Source: Puntigrus tetrazona (taxonomy: Eukaryota > Chordata > Actinopteri > Cypriniformes > Cyprinidae). From it: a stretch of DNA of 64,000 nucleotides. Below are positions 17,399-29,189 of this stretch, in pieces. The notes below the pieces were generated by a model. It was not told the origin of the DNA. It saw nothing but the letters and a program-made list of their open reading frames with translations, and made no database searches. The position numbers and the translations under genes were made by a program. The stretch spans positions 15,698,225 to 15,762,224 of the forward strand of contig NC_056699.1 of NCBI RefSeq assembly GCF_018831695.1. Direction: 5' to 3'. Every line of letters begins with the position of its first letter. Position 1 is the first letter of the stretch.

Positions 17399-20300
17399 AG
17401 TCAAGTCAAGTCAAGTCAAGTGGCTTTTATTGTCATTTCAACTACATATAGCTGTGCAGTACATAGTGAAATGAGACAACGTTTCTCCAAGACCTGGTGC
17501 TACATGGAGTCACACATACAACACAATACAAAAGAATTCACATATTGAGCTAAGACAGTGTCTTAGCCACATAAAGTGCAAAGTGTGCGGACTAGTGCAA
17601 ACAGCAAGGGAGTAGAGTGCAAACCCAGTGTGCAAACTATTGCAAACAGTGCAAAGACAAAATTAGTGCAAGGCAGAGACAAAATTAGTGCAAGAACACA
17701 AAATACAAACAACAATAAATATGAGGTTCACAACAATAAATATGATGTGCAAGAATGCTTATGGGACAGGAAGGCCATTCAGGTGTGGTTATTGAGGAGT
17801 CTGATGGCTTGTGGGAAGAAACTGTTCAGCAGTCTGGTTGTGAGGGCCCGACTGCTCCAGTACCTTTTTCCAGATGGAAGGAGGGTGAATAATGTGTGTG
17901 AGGGGTGTGTGGGGTCCTGTACGATATTGTGGGCTTTGCAGATGCAGCGTGTGGTGTAGATGTCCATGATAGAGGGCAGAGAGACGCCAATGATCTTTTC
18001 AGCTGTCCTCACTATCCTTTGGAGGGTCTTGCAATCCGATACGGTGCAATTCCCAAACCAGGCAGTGATGCAGCTGCACAGGACGCTCTCAATAGTCCCC
18101 CTATAGAACATAGTCAGGATGGGTGGAGGGAGATGAGCTTTCCTCAGCCTCCTCAAGAAGTAGAGGCGCTGCTGGGCTTTCTTGGTGATGGAGCTGGTGT
18201 TGAGTGACCAGGTGAAGTTATCCGCCAGATGAACATCAAGGAATTTGGTGCTCTTGACGGTCTCCACCTTGGAGCCGTCGATGGACAGTGGAGAATGGTT
18301 ACTCTTTGCTCGCTTGAAATCAACAATCATCTCCTTTGTCTTGTCGACGTTCAGAGATAGATTGTTGGCTCTACACCAAGTTGTGAGCTGCTGCACCTCA
18401 TCTCTGTATGCTGACTCGTCGTTCTTGCTGATGAGACCCACCATGGTCGTGTCATCAGCGAACTTGATGATGTGATTCAGCAAGGTGAACAGCAGTGGAC
18501 TGAGCTCACAGCCCTGAGGAGCTCCAGTGTTCAGTGTGGTGGTGCTGGAGATGCTGTTCCCGATCCGGACTGACTGAGGTCTGCCCGTCAGAAAGTCCAG
18601 GATCCAGTTGCAGAGAGAGGTGTTCAGGCCCAGCAGGCTTAGCTTCTCTATCAGTTGCTGAGGGATGATGGTGTTGAATGCTGAGCTGAAGTCGGTGAAC
18701 AGCATTCGGACGTAGTTTCCCTTTGAGTCCAGATGTGAGAGGGCGAGATGGAGGGTTGTGGTGATAGCATCATCCGTAGAGCGGTTTGGACGATACGCAA
18801 ACTGTAATGGGTCAAGTGAAGGTGGTAGACTTTATGTGCCTCATGACAAGCCTCTCGAAGCATTTCATCACAATTGGTGTGAGTGCGACGGGACGATAGT
18901 CATTGAGGCACGAAACCACAGACTTCTTAGGCCCCGGGACGATTGTTGTTGTTTTGAGACACGTTGGAATGACAGAGCTGCTCAGAGAGATATTGAAGAT
19001 ATCAGTGAAGACATCCGCTAGCTGCTCTGCACACTCCTTTAGTACTCTGCCTGGAATGTTGTCCGGTCCAGCAGACTTCCGTGGGTTAACTCTATAAAGT
19101 GTTTTCCTCACGTCAGCTGGGGTGAAGCAGAGTAGCGGGTCGTTGGTATGAGGGGTGGACTTCCTCACCGTTGTTTTATTCTGTGCCTCAAAACGTGCCT
19201 CATTCAGCGCATCTGGTAGGGAGGCGTCACCATCACAGACAGGTGAAGTTGTCTTGTAGTTGGTGACCGCTTGAATGCCCTGCCATATGCGCCGTGAGTC
19301 ACTGCTGTTTTGGAAGTGGCCGTGGATTCTTTTAGCATAAGCGCGTTTTGCTTCTCTGATAGCTCGGGACAGTTTAGCCCTCGCTGTTTTTAGGGCAGCC
19401 CGGTCCTTTGCTCTGAAGGCGAAGTCTCGCTCATTCAGGAGAGCACGCACGTTAGCGTTCATCCACGGCTTCTGGTTAGAATGTGTGGTGATTGTCTTGG
19501 AGATGATCACATCATCAATGCACTTCTCGATGTAGCCAGTCACTGATGATGTGTACTCCTCCAAGTCAATGGAATCGCTGATGAGTGGTCTGTATGCTGG
19601 AATCAACATAACAGAGATGTGGTCTGAGCAGCCGAGGTGGGGGCGGGGCTCCACATGATACGCGCCGGGAATGTTTGTGTAAACAAGATCCAGCGTGTTC
19701 GCTCCTCTCGTAGCAAAGTCCACATGCTGATAGAATTTAGGGAGCACTGTTTTGAGATTTGCGTGATTGAAATCTCCGGCGATGATAAACAGTCCATCGG
19801 GGTGAGCGTTCTGTAGCTCGCTAATAGCTCTGTACAGCTCGCTCAGAGCCTCCTTCGCATTAGCGCTGGGTGGAATGTAAACTCCGATGGTGTAGACGGT
19901 GGTGAATTCCCGGGGTAGATAAAAGGGTCTGCATTTGACAACAATAAACTCCACTAGCGATGAGCAATAGTTCGATATAAGCACAGAGTCCTTGCACCAT
20001 TCCGTGTTGATATAAACACCGCGAGTCTTTCCACACAGTGCGGCATTCCTATCGGCACGAAATGCGGTTAGCCCGCTTAGCTGAATGGCGGTGTCTGGAA
20101 CTCTGTCGCTGAGCCACGTTTCCGTAAAAACGAAGACGCAGAAATCCCTATACTCACGCCGTGTTGCTCAGTGAAGTCGAATGTAGTCCATCTTATTGTC
20201 GAGTGAACAGACGTTGGACAGAAAGATGGAGGGGAGTGCCGACCGGCTAGGGTTCGCGTTTAGCCTAGCACGGACACCCGCCCATTTACCGCACTTCCGT

Positions 20301-20620
20301 TTCCTCGAACACCACTTGCGGCGTCCTCTTCCCCGGCCTTCGGCATCAGGAGACACCGAGGACTGAGGGCCTGGTCCGCACAGCAAGCCGAGGTCCCGGA
20401 GTCCGTGTGCAACGTCGTCGCTCAGTTTAGTTGTTGCGTGGTTTCTGAGTAGTTTCATTGTCTGGTGGTCATATGCGCGGACACAACTGTCGTTGGCATC
20501 CATGCCGAAATTTTGGCGGAAGCATACAAAATAATGTCTTGAACAAACAAAAAACACAATTTTGATTCCGGAGTGGCCGCTGCGTGCTACTGCTGCGCCG
20601 CCATCTAGATAGAGAATGCT
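17399..20620 (-). mobile_element. Near full-length L2/CR1-type LINE, minus strand
   Basis: The element runs from a (TCAAG)n tail at 17400-17420 (3' end on the minus strand) to about 20620. The tail is followed by a short 3' UTR (TTTTATTGTCATTTCA...GTGAAATGAGACAACG). The coding region runs from ATG 20503 to the stop at 17779. Insertion is within a satellite unit: GATGTCTGGA on the left, TTGGACTTAGG on the right, with TGGA shared as a possible short target duplication. The 3' UTR resembles that of the LINE at 34.6 kb. Confidence 0.88.
17779..20503 (-). pseudogene. LINE ORF2-like endonuclease/reverse transcriptase, three breaks
   Basis: The polypeptide would copy LINE RNA by target-primed reverse transcription. 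From ATG 20503 the order is: a basic N-terminus (RGRGRRKWCSRKRKCGKW), SLDNKMDY, an APE-type endonuclease with FTETWL, AGDFNHANL and SDHISVML, a linker, then RT with NDYRPVALTPI, FTDFSSAFNTI, GAPQGC and KFADDTTMVG. Breaks: an in-frame TGA at 20168-20170, a frameshift at ~18810-18840, and an in-frame deletion of roughly nine codons between SPLLFTLL and HIIKFADD (compare the spacing in the LINE at 35.6 kb). About 908 codons in all, near the usual size for the clade. Clade by motif: L2/CR1 (Maui-like); not proven. Confidence 0.85.
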
Positions 20621-22400
20621 ATTGGACTTAGGTTTTAAACACTTACAAATTTCTTCCAGGGTTACCATGGTCAGGTGGGAAAGCCTCCGAGAAGTCACAT
20701 TTAAACCGGCCAAGATTGGTAGGATGATCCTCCTGGATGTTTGGAGTTAAGTATTGAACGCTTACAAATTTTTTCCAGGGTTTTCCATGGTCGAGTGGGA
20801 AAGAGTCCAGGAAGTAACACCTACCACAGCCAAGATCGGCTAGATGAAGCTTCTGGATGTCTGGACTTAAGATTTAAACGTTTAAAAATTTTCTCCAGGG
20901 CTACCATGGTCGACTAGGAAAGTGTCTGAGAAGTTGCATTTAACCCAGCCAATATCGTCTGGAAGAAGTGCCTGGATGTCTGGACTTAGGTTTTAAACGC
21001 TTACAAATTTCTTCCAGGGTTACCATGGTCGAGTGGGAAAGCTTCAGAGAAGTCGCACTTAACCCAGCCAAGATGAAGCGCCTGGATGTTTGGACTTAGG
21101 TTTTGAACGTTTAAAGATTTCCTCCAGGGTGGTGGGGGTCGATTGGTAAAACGTCCGAGAAGTCGCACTTAACCCGGCCAATATCGCCTGGATGAAGCGC
21201 CTGGATGTCTAGAGTTAAGTTTTGAATGCTTAAAAACTTTCTCCAGGGTTACCATGGTCGAGTGGTAAATCGTCCAAGAAAGTCGCACTTAACTCGGCCA
21301 ATATCGCCTGGATGAAGCATCTGGATGTCTGGACTTAGGTTTTGAATGTTTACAAATTTGTTCCAGGTTTGCCATATTCAAGTGGGAAACTGCACAAGAA
21401 GTCGAGGTTAACCTGGACTTACATTTTAAACGCTTAAAAATTTCCTCCAGGGTTACCATGGTCGAATGGGAAATCGTCCAAGAAGTCGCACCTAACTCTT
21501 CCAATATCGCCTGGATGAAGTGCCTGGATGTCTGGACTTAGGTTTTGAACGCCCAAATTTCTTCCAGGATTACCATGGTCGAGTGGGAAAGCTTCAGAGA
21601 AGTCGCACTTAACCCGGCCAATATCGCCTGGATGAAGCACCTGGATGTGTGGACTTAAAAATTTACTCCAGCGTTACCATGGTCGAATGGGAAACCGTCC
21701 AAGAAGTTGCACCTAATTCAGCCAATATCGCTTGGATGAAGCGCCTGGATGTGTGGACTTAAAAATTTACTCCAGGGTTACCATGGTCGAGTGGGAAACC
21801 GTCCAAGAAGTCGAAATTAACCCGGCCAAGTTCGGCTGGATGAAGCGCCTGGATGTTTGGGGATAGGTTTTGAATGCTTAAAAATTTTATCCAGGGTGGC
21901 AGGGGTCAAGTGAAAAAGTTGTTTGAGAAGTCGCACCTAACTCTGCCAATATCGGCTGGATAAAGCGCCTGGATGTCTGAACTTACATTTTAAACGCTTA
22001 AAAATTTCCTCCAGGTTTACCATGGTCGAGTGGGAAAGTGTCAGAGAAGTTGCACTTAACCCTGCCAATATCGCTTGGATGAAGCGCCTGGATGTCTGGA
22101 CTTAAGTGTTGAATGCTTAAAAATTTGTTCCAGGTTTACCATGTTTGAGTGGGAAACCGCCCAAGAAGTCGAGGTTAACCCGGCCAAGTTAGGCTGGACG
22201 AAGCGCCTGGATGTTTGGGTTTAGGTACTGAATCAAATCAAGCCCAGTAATGTGTTACTGTTATGGGGTTAGTCTGTGAGCCTGGATGTCTGGACTTAGG
22301 TTTTGAACGCTTAGAAATTTCTTCCATGTTTACCATGGTCGAGTGGAAAAGCGTATGAGAAGTCGCATTTAACCCAGCCAATGTCTCCTGGATGAAGCAC
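20621..22400 (+). repeat. Satellite block A2, plus orientation
   Basis: Continuation of the ~119-bp array in the same orientation after the LINE. One copy near 22230-22290 carries the CAAGCCCAGTAATGTGTTAC module of the longer unit. It ends at GATGAAGCAC, where the ERV LTR begins. Confidence 0.95.
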
Positions 22401-22771
22401 TGTTGTGGATTCCCCGGATTAAAGAAGACTCCGAGCATTAGTTTTTGATAGCAAAAATTCAGACTTTTATTGATCAATACAAGCCGAGTCTGTCTGTCCA
22501 CACAGAACCACTCTATAGACAGCACTCCCCCTCACCACTATTCAGGGGTTTTTATATGGTCGTCGTCACACTACCACGTCACAGTAATATATGGTGGCCT
22601 CCTGAATTACCCTTGCTAATGAGGATCACAGGTGTAAGACAACAGATGTAAAATGCCAAAAACAGATGAGTTCTAAATAGTGGGGTTTTTAGCTTATGTC
22701 TGACTGCAGTTATAATGGTAACTAAATTATATAAGATTTACTTTATATTTTGATTAACAAAAACTTCTTCA
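22401..22771 (-). mobile_element. ERV 3' LTR
   Basis: 371 bp, TG...CA ends. Read on the minus strand it starts TGAAGAAG, has a CATATAAAAAC TATA box (~22555) and AATAAAAG at ~22466-22471, and finishes CCACAACA. The left flank is satellite (GAAGCAC). The terminal bases match those of the solo LTR at 13121. Confidence 0.85.
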
Positions 22772-22785
22772 TATTTCCCCCTTTG
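22772..22785 (-). promoter_or_regulatory. ERV polypurine tract
   Basis: On the minus strand CTCAAAGGGGGAAATA directly precedes the LTR's TGAAGAAG. This is the expected place and composition for the plus-strand primer. Confidence 0.8.
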
Positions 22786-23159
22786 AGACGTTTACGTCTC
22801 ATTTTACTCTTGAGTGACGTTTCATGATTCAGTCTGTTCTGTTAACGCTATCTAGTAACCAAAAATAGTCCCTATGTTACATTACAACAAGTCTAAATCA
22901 TGCCATTTCACTCAAGAAGGTGTTAGGGCCAAACCTCTTCCCTCGGTCTCTTTGGCTAGAAGGAAGTAAAAGACTGTAACACCTTGATTTTACTTTATAG
23001 TCAATGTATAGGGGTTGTATACTTGTTACTATGTCTATGGTTATCCTAATTATGGAACACATCTAGGTCAATAAAATAGATCAAACAAAGCATGAGTAAA
23101 CATAAACAAATATGAATATGTAAGTAAGAAGGGTACCTCCTAAATGCTGATCAGAAACA
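22786..23159 (-). other. ERV remnant between truncated env and polypurine tract
   Basis: About 370 bp without a long frame. Most of env (rest of SU and all of TM) should lie here and is deleted. Confidence 0.5.
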
Positions 23160-23651
23160 TCATAAAACAAAATCATCATAAAACAAAATATAAAACATGC
23201 ATAATAGTTTTTTGTCACAATGTTCGTAGTTGTATGGATTTGGAATGGCTATTAATTGGCTTCCAGGTGTTTTGGTACATACTGGGCAGTCTTTCTTATT
23301 TGACTCTGCTGTTGTGAAGGTGGCCCATTCATACCACTGATTACTTTGTGCAAGTTCCCACAAAACATCTAGCTTGGTGTCATCCTTGTACATATTGTCC
23401 TTGTCCTCGCTGTTCCTGCGTTCCTTTCCATGTAGTCCTGTTTCAACTGAGTCGTTGCTGGTTTTGGTGGAGGGCTGAAAAGTTGATGGTAGGAAAGTGA
23501 GGTTGTGCGGCAGCGAGTTGTTCTGTGCTTGACTTGTGGGGGCTGGAGTTGTGATGTTGTCTGTGGCTTGAACTTGTGACAGACATGTGCTGATCAGGCA
23601 TGTGGTCAACAATACTATCGCCATTGTCTTGCTGAGCTCTCTCTGTTGCAT
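23160..23651 (-). pseudogene. env: ERV env, N-terminal fragment
   Basis: Would encode the start of an envelope surface subunit. From ATG 23651 a hydrophobic signal-like run (AIVLLTTCLISTCLS, residues ~11-25) is followed by a Ser/Thr/Asn-rich part with several N-glycosylation sequons and a CxxC pair (DCPVC). After ~150 codons the frame loses env character and stops. No cleavage site, fusion peptide or transmembrane subunit remains. The start overlaps the integrase frame by about 200 bp, as in gamma-type retroviruses. It is a non-functional remnant; its identity rests mainly on position and signal peptide. Confidence 0.7.
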
Positions 23652-24366
23652 GTTCTTTATTATTCTGTATCGTGGCTGGTCTTTCTCTGGGAACTCTTGT
23701 GCAGTGATTCAGATGGTACCAAGTGCTGCTTCCCTCTACTTGAATAGCAGTTGGTGTTGCTGCTGTGACGTTATACGGCCCTTCCCTTCTTGGCTCGTTC
23801 CATTTCCTTCTGAATACTCTCAGATAGACCTGATCTCCTGGGGTGATGGGACAGCTGGTTTCCGTTTGCTCCGACAGCTCCTTTCTTTTTTCCTGCGCAC
23901 AAATAGCTTTATGGATAGCCGTTAGCTCTTTCATGTACGATTTTAACTCCATTTGTAGTTGTTCTAGTGGGGGTCCTTTGTATGGCCCTCTGTTACATGG
24001 TGCAGGCATCATGCGTCCAGTAAGCATTTGGTGAGGTGTTAGATGTGTGTTTCGGTTAGTTTGCATGCGGTAACTCATCAGTGCAAGAGGCAAAGCATCA
24101 ACCCAATTTAATTTAGTGCTTGCACATATTTTGTTAATTTTGGATTTGAGAAGACCATTTACTTTTTCAACTTGTCCCTGGGATTGAGGATGGTAAACAC
24201 AGCCTAGTCTTTTAATTTTTCTTATGACTTCCCCCTTTGCACCATGGTCAAAACCATATGCATCTAGGATAAGAATATTTAGAAATGATGTGGGTGCAAT
24301 AATTTTTGTCCTTCGTGTGATCGCCAAATATTTTGTGAATCTTTTGTTGCTCCTCTTTGATGCCAC
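23443..24366 (-). pseudogene. pol: ERV integrase, C-terminal two thirds
   Basis: Integrase joins viral DNA to the host genome. Visible are HPQSQGQVEKVNGLL (region of the catalytic Glu), YRMQTNRNTHLTPHQML and the C-terminal PGDQVYLRVFRRKW...REGPYNV module that precedes env in this retrovirus class. The part that should hold the zinc-binding HHCC motif and the first two catalytic Asp residues is lost at the junction with the upstream frame near 24280-24366. The enzyme cannot have been functional. Confidence 0.85.
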
Positions 24367-25204
24367 ATTGACTGTTCATATGGACCTGCTTGCTGCTGAA
24401 TTCGAACTATGTCATCTAAGCTTGGCTGTGGTTCTATAGTAACTTCTGGGGCTAATATAGCTACCTTGCAGCCAGAGGCCTTCTTAGCTTCTGAGTCAGC
24501 TAGGTTGTTTCCTTTAACCACAAGGTCATTTCCCTTTTTGTGTGCTTGGCATTTGACAACCGCCAGATGCTTTGGTAACATCATAGCAGAAATCAGTTGT
24601 TCTATCTGCTCAGCATGCTGAATGGGGGTTCCATCACTTCTTTTAAAACCTCTCTGTTTCCATACTCACCAAAGAGGTGACACACACCATGTGCATATGC
24701 GGAATCTGTGAAAATATTGGCTGTCTGTCCCTTTGCTAGTGTACATGCGGCCGTAAGAGCTTTTAATTCCGCTAGTTGTGAGGAGCAAGGTTGTGTGCAA
24801 TGTTGAGATAACACTGATACGAATACTTCTCCATCTTTCTGTATTATAGCATAACCCGAATGATTGCCTAAGTGATCTCTAAAACTGGACCTATCTACTA
24901 AGTAAGTAACTTCAGCTTCAGGGATCGGATTAGATTCAAGGTCCGGACGTAATCTGGTGAATGCTAACGTGTTTGCTACACAATCATGCGGTGTACCTTC
25001 ATACTCCAAGGGTATTGATTCTGCAGGATTAATGGTATTACATCGTTTAATAGTAATGTCTGGATATGTAAGTAGTGTTGTATATGCTAAGGTACGGGCT
25101 GGTGTTAAAACAAATTTCCCTTGTTCAATTAATTCAGCTGTTTTGTGATGTGTATAAATCAAAACTGGGTATCCCATAGTTATTTTAGATGCTTTTTCAT
25201 ACAT
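24279..25204 (-). pseudogene. pol: ERV RNase H region
   Basis: Contains EVTYLVDRSSFRD, LAELKALTAACTLAKG and IFTDSAYAHGVCHLF in frame 25204-24602. After a frameshift near 24630 it continues as LPKHLAVVKCQAH and NNLADSEAKKAS (24584 onward). These are RNase H core segments (Asp in TDSAY, Glu in AELKA, and the KCQAH His region). It is separated from RT by another frameshift around 25300. Confidence 0.82.
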
Positions 25205-25322
25205 TAGATTAACTGCTGCAAGACCTTGTTGGTAGCATGGGGGATATCCTTGAGCTACATTATCTAGTTTGGTGCTGTAATAAGCTATAGGCTGTTTTTT
25301 TCCTACCGCTACATGTTTCCTA

Positions 25323-27362
25323 CATTAATGTGGCAGATGCGTATCCATCAACCCTGTTTGCAACATACAGGTGAAATGGTTTATTGTAGTCCGATGTACT
25401 TAAAGCTGGTGCCTTTTGTAACTCTTTTTTAATTGATTCAAAGGCCATTAGGGCATCTGTGTGCCATGTTAAAGAGGCCTTTGAGTTTTGTAACCCTGCT
25501 TGTTTCATGAGATCTCTTAATGGTCCAGTTTTTATTGCATAATCTTCTATCCAGTCACTACTGAAACCAGTCATTCCTAGAAATGTCATCATTTGACCTA
25601 CTGTTTGTGGCTGGGGTACTTTACTTATGCCTTCTAGATGTATGGGTGCAATGCTTTTTGTACCGAAGGAAATCAAGCGTCCTAGATATTCTACTTTTGG
25701 TAAGCAATATTGCAGTTTGGTTTTGGATACTTTGTGACCTCATTGAGCTAATTTCGTCAGTACTTTGATGGAATCTCTATGACATTGATCTAGAAATGTT
25801 GAGCAGATGATCACATCATCCATGTACTGTAAACAGGGGCTATCTAGCATAAGGTCTTCTAGGTCAGTCTTGAGAACCTGGTTAAATATGTGTGGTGACA
25901 ATTTATATCCCATTGGGAGTCTTGCATAGGTGTATTGTTTAGCTGCATAAGTAAATGCAAACAGATACCTACTTTCCTCTGCTACAGGAATACTGAAAAA
26001 GGCAGAGCAAAGGTCAATTACTGTAAAGTACTTGGCTTGAGCAGGGATGTTTGTTAGCAATGTGTGAAGGTTGGGAACATCTGTTGGCCAATCTTCTGTT
26101 ATAGCATTGATTGCTCTCAGATCATGTACAAGACGCCATTTGACTTTGTTTGCTTTGAGTATAGGATAGATGGGTGTGTTGCAGTAACTGTTTGTTTCTA
26201 CTAACACTTTTGCTTTAACAAGTCCCTCAATTGTGTTTTTTATGCCTAATTCAGCCTCTTGACTCAATGGGTATTGTATTTTCCGAGGAAGGCGTGCATT
26301 TGGTTTTAGCCTCACTTGTACTGGACTGGATGACCTTACTAACCCTACGTCTGTCTCATGCTGGGACCATAGCTCAGCAGGCACCTGGTTTATTGCTCCC
26401 TGCAAAAGTTCAGCCGTAGTTCTTTCTGAGTCTGGTACTGCCATTACTTGCTCGGATTGCTTTTAGTTGATAATTACCTCCTGTGGGGTGCCTAATAATG
26501 AAGTACATAGAATTTTTATGTAGTTTTGGTCAATGGAATGAAAGATTAACGGATTTATTGTCGGTTCCCATTTACTTTGTGTGGCTTGTTTCATCATCTG
26601 TCCTAAATGATTGGTTTCCCATTTTTTCCCTACATATAAAGGTATATGCGGTACTGAATCATTCATATCAAACCATTTGTTTATGAATTCGTTTTCTGTT
26701 ATTTTTAAGGCTGCTCCTTGTTCACCTATTATTATGTATTGTGAGATCATTTCAATTTTTTGTTCTTTTGTTTCTTCCTGCCATTCTTCTTCTAGAATTT
26801 TGTTTCTTGTTGGGTCATATTTCATTATGCAATGAAATCCTGACTTAGGTATTCGTAACTCGGGGGTCTGTGCTTCAATGAATTTACCCCATTTGTCAAT
26901 TATCTGTTTTACATCATCTTCTATCTGCCCTATCCAATATACATTTGCTTCAGCATCGGAAATCATCATTTGAGCTCCCTGCATATCTACATACACTCCG
27001 TCAGTGGAGCACCAAATTTGTAAGCCTAATTTACACAATGCATCTCTTCCTAATAGGTTAATCGGAGTTTGATCTGATATCAGAACAGGCATGGTTACAC
27101 TTTTGTCTTTTGTTTGTAGGCAAATTGGAGCGATCATAGGGATTAACTGTACTTGTCCCGAGAATCCTACTGTCTTTACAAATATTCCAGACATGGGGAG
27201 GTGTGAGGCATAATTTGATTTTACACATGTATAGACTGCTCCTGTGTCTATCATAATTGGAACTGTTTTGCCTTCTACTTCTATTTGCAATATGGGCTCT
27301 TGATTTGCATTGGTTGTTAAAACTGGTAGTAGACTCTCCCCTATAAGATTCTCTGGGCACCC
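25323..27362 (-). pseudogene. pol: ERV protease and reverse transcriptase
   Basis: Protease and RT share the frame of gag, which ends in TAG (27363-27365). Protease shows MIDTGAVYTCV (retropepsin DTGA) and NLLGRDALCKLGL. RT shows LVHDLRAINAITEDWP, FTVIDLCSAFFSIPV, LPMGYKLSPHIF and the active site YMDDVIIC; gammaretroviruses usually have YVDD here. In-frame stops: TAA at 26463-26465 between protease and RT, TGA at 25740-25742 after the palm (probably from CGA), and TAG at 25320-25322. The frame is lost just after that. Confidence 0.88.
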
Positions 27363-28401
27363 CTAATAATTTGGATTTGGATTTCTCCATGGGCCTGCAA
27401 AATTTTGATAGTGTGTCTGGTCACCTGCCCACCTTCTAAACTCGGGGTCTGTTGTCCATGGATTGGGACAATCTCTTTTTATATGTCCTGGCTGTCCACA
27501 TCTCCAGCACAGTCCAGGCGGAAGATTAACAGCTCTGTTTCCTCCTTTTGGAGGTTGCAGTTGTTTTCTTTTCCACTCAGGGGGTCCTGGCTGGGCATAG
27601 ACATTAACAATGGGTGTAGGTGTCGGGGTTGTATTTGGAGGGGTCAATGTGGGCAGAGCTGGGTGTGAAACGTTAATGGGAGCCATTAAACTCATTTGGT
27701 TGGACTCCTCAGTTTTCACCACTACTTGAGTCTTTTTCTTGTTTCTAGCTGTTAGTTCCTCAAGTTGCAACTGGGTCAGTTTTCGTTGATTCTCTTTTTC
27801 TTGCTCTTTGAGCCTCAACTCATTTTTCCTATATAGTTCAACGGCATGAGTCACATGATCACAAAACTCTTTGTGTGATTTGGAGGTCAAACCGACTACA
27901 TCCTCCAGCTTGCTTTTCACAGTTAGTGGCATGGCCTCTATTACAGAGTTTCTGAACAACGTAGACATAAGAGGGTCACCTTCTGGATTCCCTTCAGTTT
28001 CTTGTCTCCATCTTTTCAATTGTCTCTGTACATAGGTGATGGGATTTTCAGTTTCCCCCAACTGGTCTCCCCTCAATGCTTTCGGGTCGACCCTAGTGGA
28101 GTACTCAGCTCGCAGTGCCTGCCACATGTCGGGACGGTGTGCATCAAACTCAATGCCGTCCATGTTATGAGTGTCCACTGCTCCCTCGAGGCCAGCTGCC
28201 TGTAAGATTTCTTCCATCTTTAGTCCTCCTATAGTTTTTGCTAGGAGTGCTTTGACATCCCCCACTGCCAAAAGTTTGCCTGCTGTCTCTTCTTCAAACA
28301 CCCTAATCCATTTTCCAGCTCCCTCGTGCATGTCAGGTAAGCGGGTGATCAGACACTCTACATCTTGTGTTGCCCATAGAATATATTGAGCTCTTGTACC
28401 C
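27363..28401 (-). pseudogene. gag: ERV gag, lacking its N-terminus
   Basis: Gag forms the virion core. The frame is open from the break at 28401 (RAQYILWATQDVECLITR precedes the ATG at 28331, so that ATG is internal) to a TAG stop. It has a capsid-like part, a charged helix (KNELRLKEQEKENQRKL), a Pro-rich linker and one nucleocapsid Cys-His box, CWRCGQPGHIKRDC, near the end. The matrix region is absent because the LTR element at 28402 cuts it off. The amber stop is followed directly by pol in the same frame. Confidence 0.85.
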
Positions 28402-28933
28402 TGTTGTATTACAAATTTATAAAAGGTTAAACACAGATTCCAATATAACAGTATATGCTGAATGTGTATTGTGATAAGCCCCGAGACAGTTATCTTTTGT
28501 CTTTCAGTTCTTGAACATCTGGTAGGTCAAGTGTGAATGCTAATCCTGAGGTACAACTGTGCCTTTTGTTTTAGTCTCTACAACACCTATGCATTTGAAT
28601 GACACTTAGATGCTAAATAGATCAAGGATCGGGAAAGTTCCTGTTCTGGGCTAAGTTCCTGATCGCATTTGCATACTTTTGTTTTACTGGTCTCCACCTC
28701 TGTGTACTCCTCCCCTTCTGAAACATATATACTTCAACCTAACATGTTTCAGTTAGATTTGTTTCTTGGAGAATTCTTGAAGATTTTCTTGGAGATTGCT
28801 TGACGATTTTCTTAAAGATTTCTTGAAGACTTCTTGCAGATGACTACAGCAACGAAATAAAAACAAACTCCTGCTTTACCAAGAATCTCCTGGTCTCTTC
28901 TTAAAAAGAAGCTAAAAAAAAAAGTTTCCAACA
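28402..28933 (+). mobile_element. 5' LTR of the gag-only element
   Basis: 532 bp with TG...CA ends. TATA-like CATATATACT at ~28723. Short reiterated TTCTTGAAGATTTTCTTGGA words at 28770-28840. AATAAA at 28856-28861 and a U5 ending TTTCCAACA. The next bases, TTTTGGTATGATCGTGACCC, are where the primer site should be; I cannot assign the tRNA. Confidence 0.8.
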
Positions 28934-29189
28934 GTTTTGGTATGATCGTGACCCGGATAGAGCTGCTCATCTGAATCCAGACTGAAACTTCAAGTTCAAC
29001 AAAGATCTGACTTCGATCCAGACTGAATCTTTCAGTACAACCAAGGGTTGGTGAGTGTAACTCTATCCAAAGAACCATTACAGACCAGTACAAATAAACC
29101 TTTCTGCGCCGTCAGAGAAGAGTTAACAGACAGCTGTAGGGTTTGGTTAACTAGGTTATCCTCTAAAAATTAATTTTAGGGAAGAATTG

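Larger units (their letters stand above)
22401..28401 (-). mobile_element. Endogenous retrovirus, minus strand, 5' side missing
   Basis: Order on the minus strand: gag, protease, RT, RNase H, integrase, env start, polypurine tract, 3' LTR. Single long pol, amber stop between gag and pol, one Cys-His box and env overlapping the integrase end suggest a class I (gamma/epsilon-like) fish ERV. It ends abruptly at 28401, where a plus-strand LTR element starts, so the gag N-terminus, leader, primer site and 5' LTR are absent. Several stops, frameshifts and deletions make it inactive. Confidence 0.9.

Noticed and set aside
17576..19097. Plus-strand ORFs across the 17.4-20.6 kb LINE
   Set aside because: Antisense shadows of the minus-strand endonuclease/RT frame.
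27058..27390. ORF MEKSKSKLLGVPRESYR as an accessory retroviral gene
   Set aside because: It is an out-of-frame shadow over the gag end and protease start; the in-frame text carries the DTGA motif.
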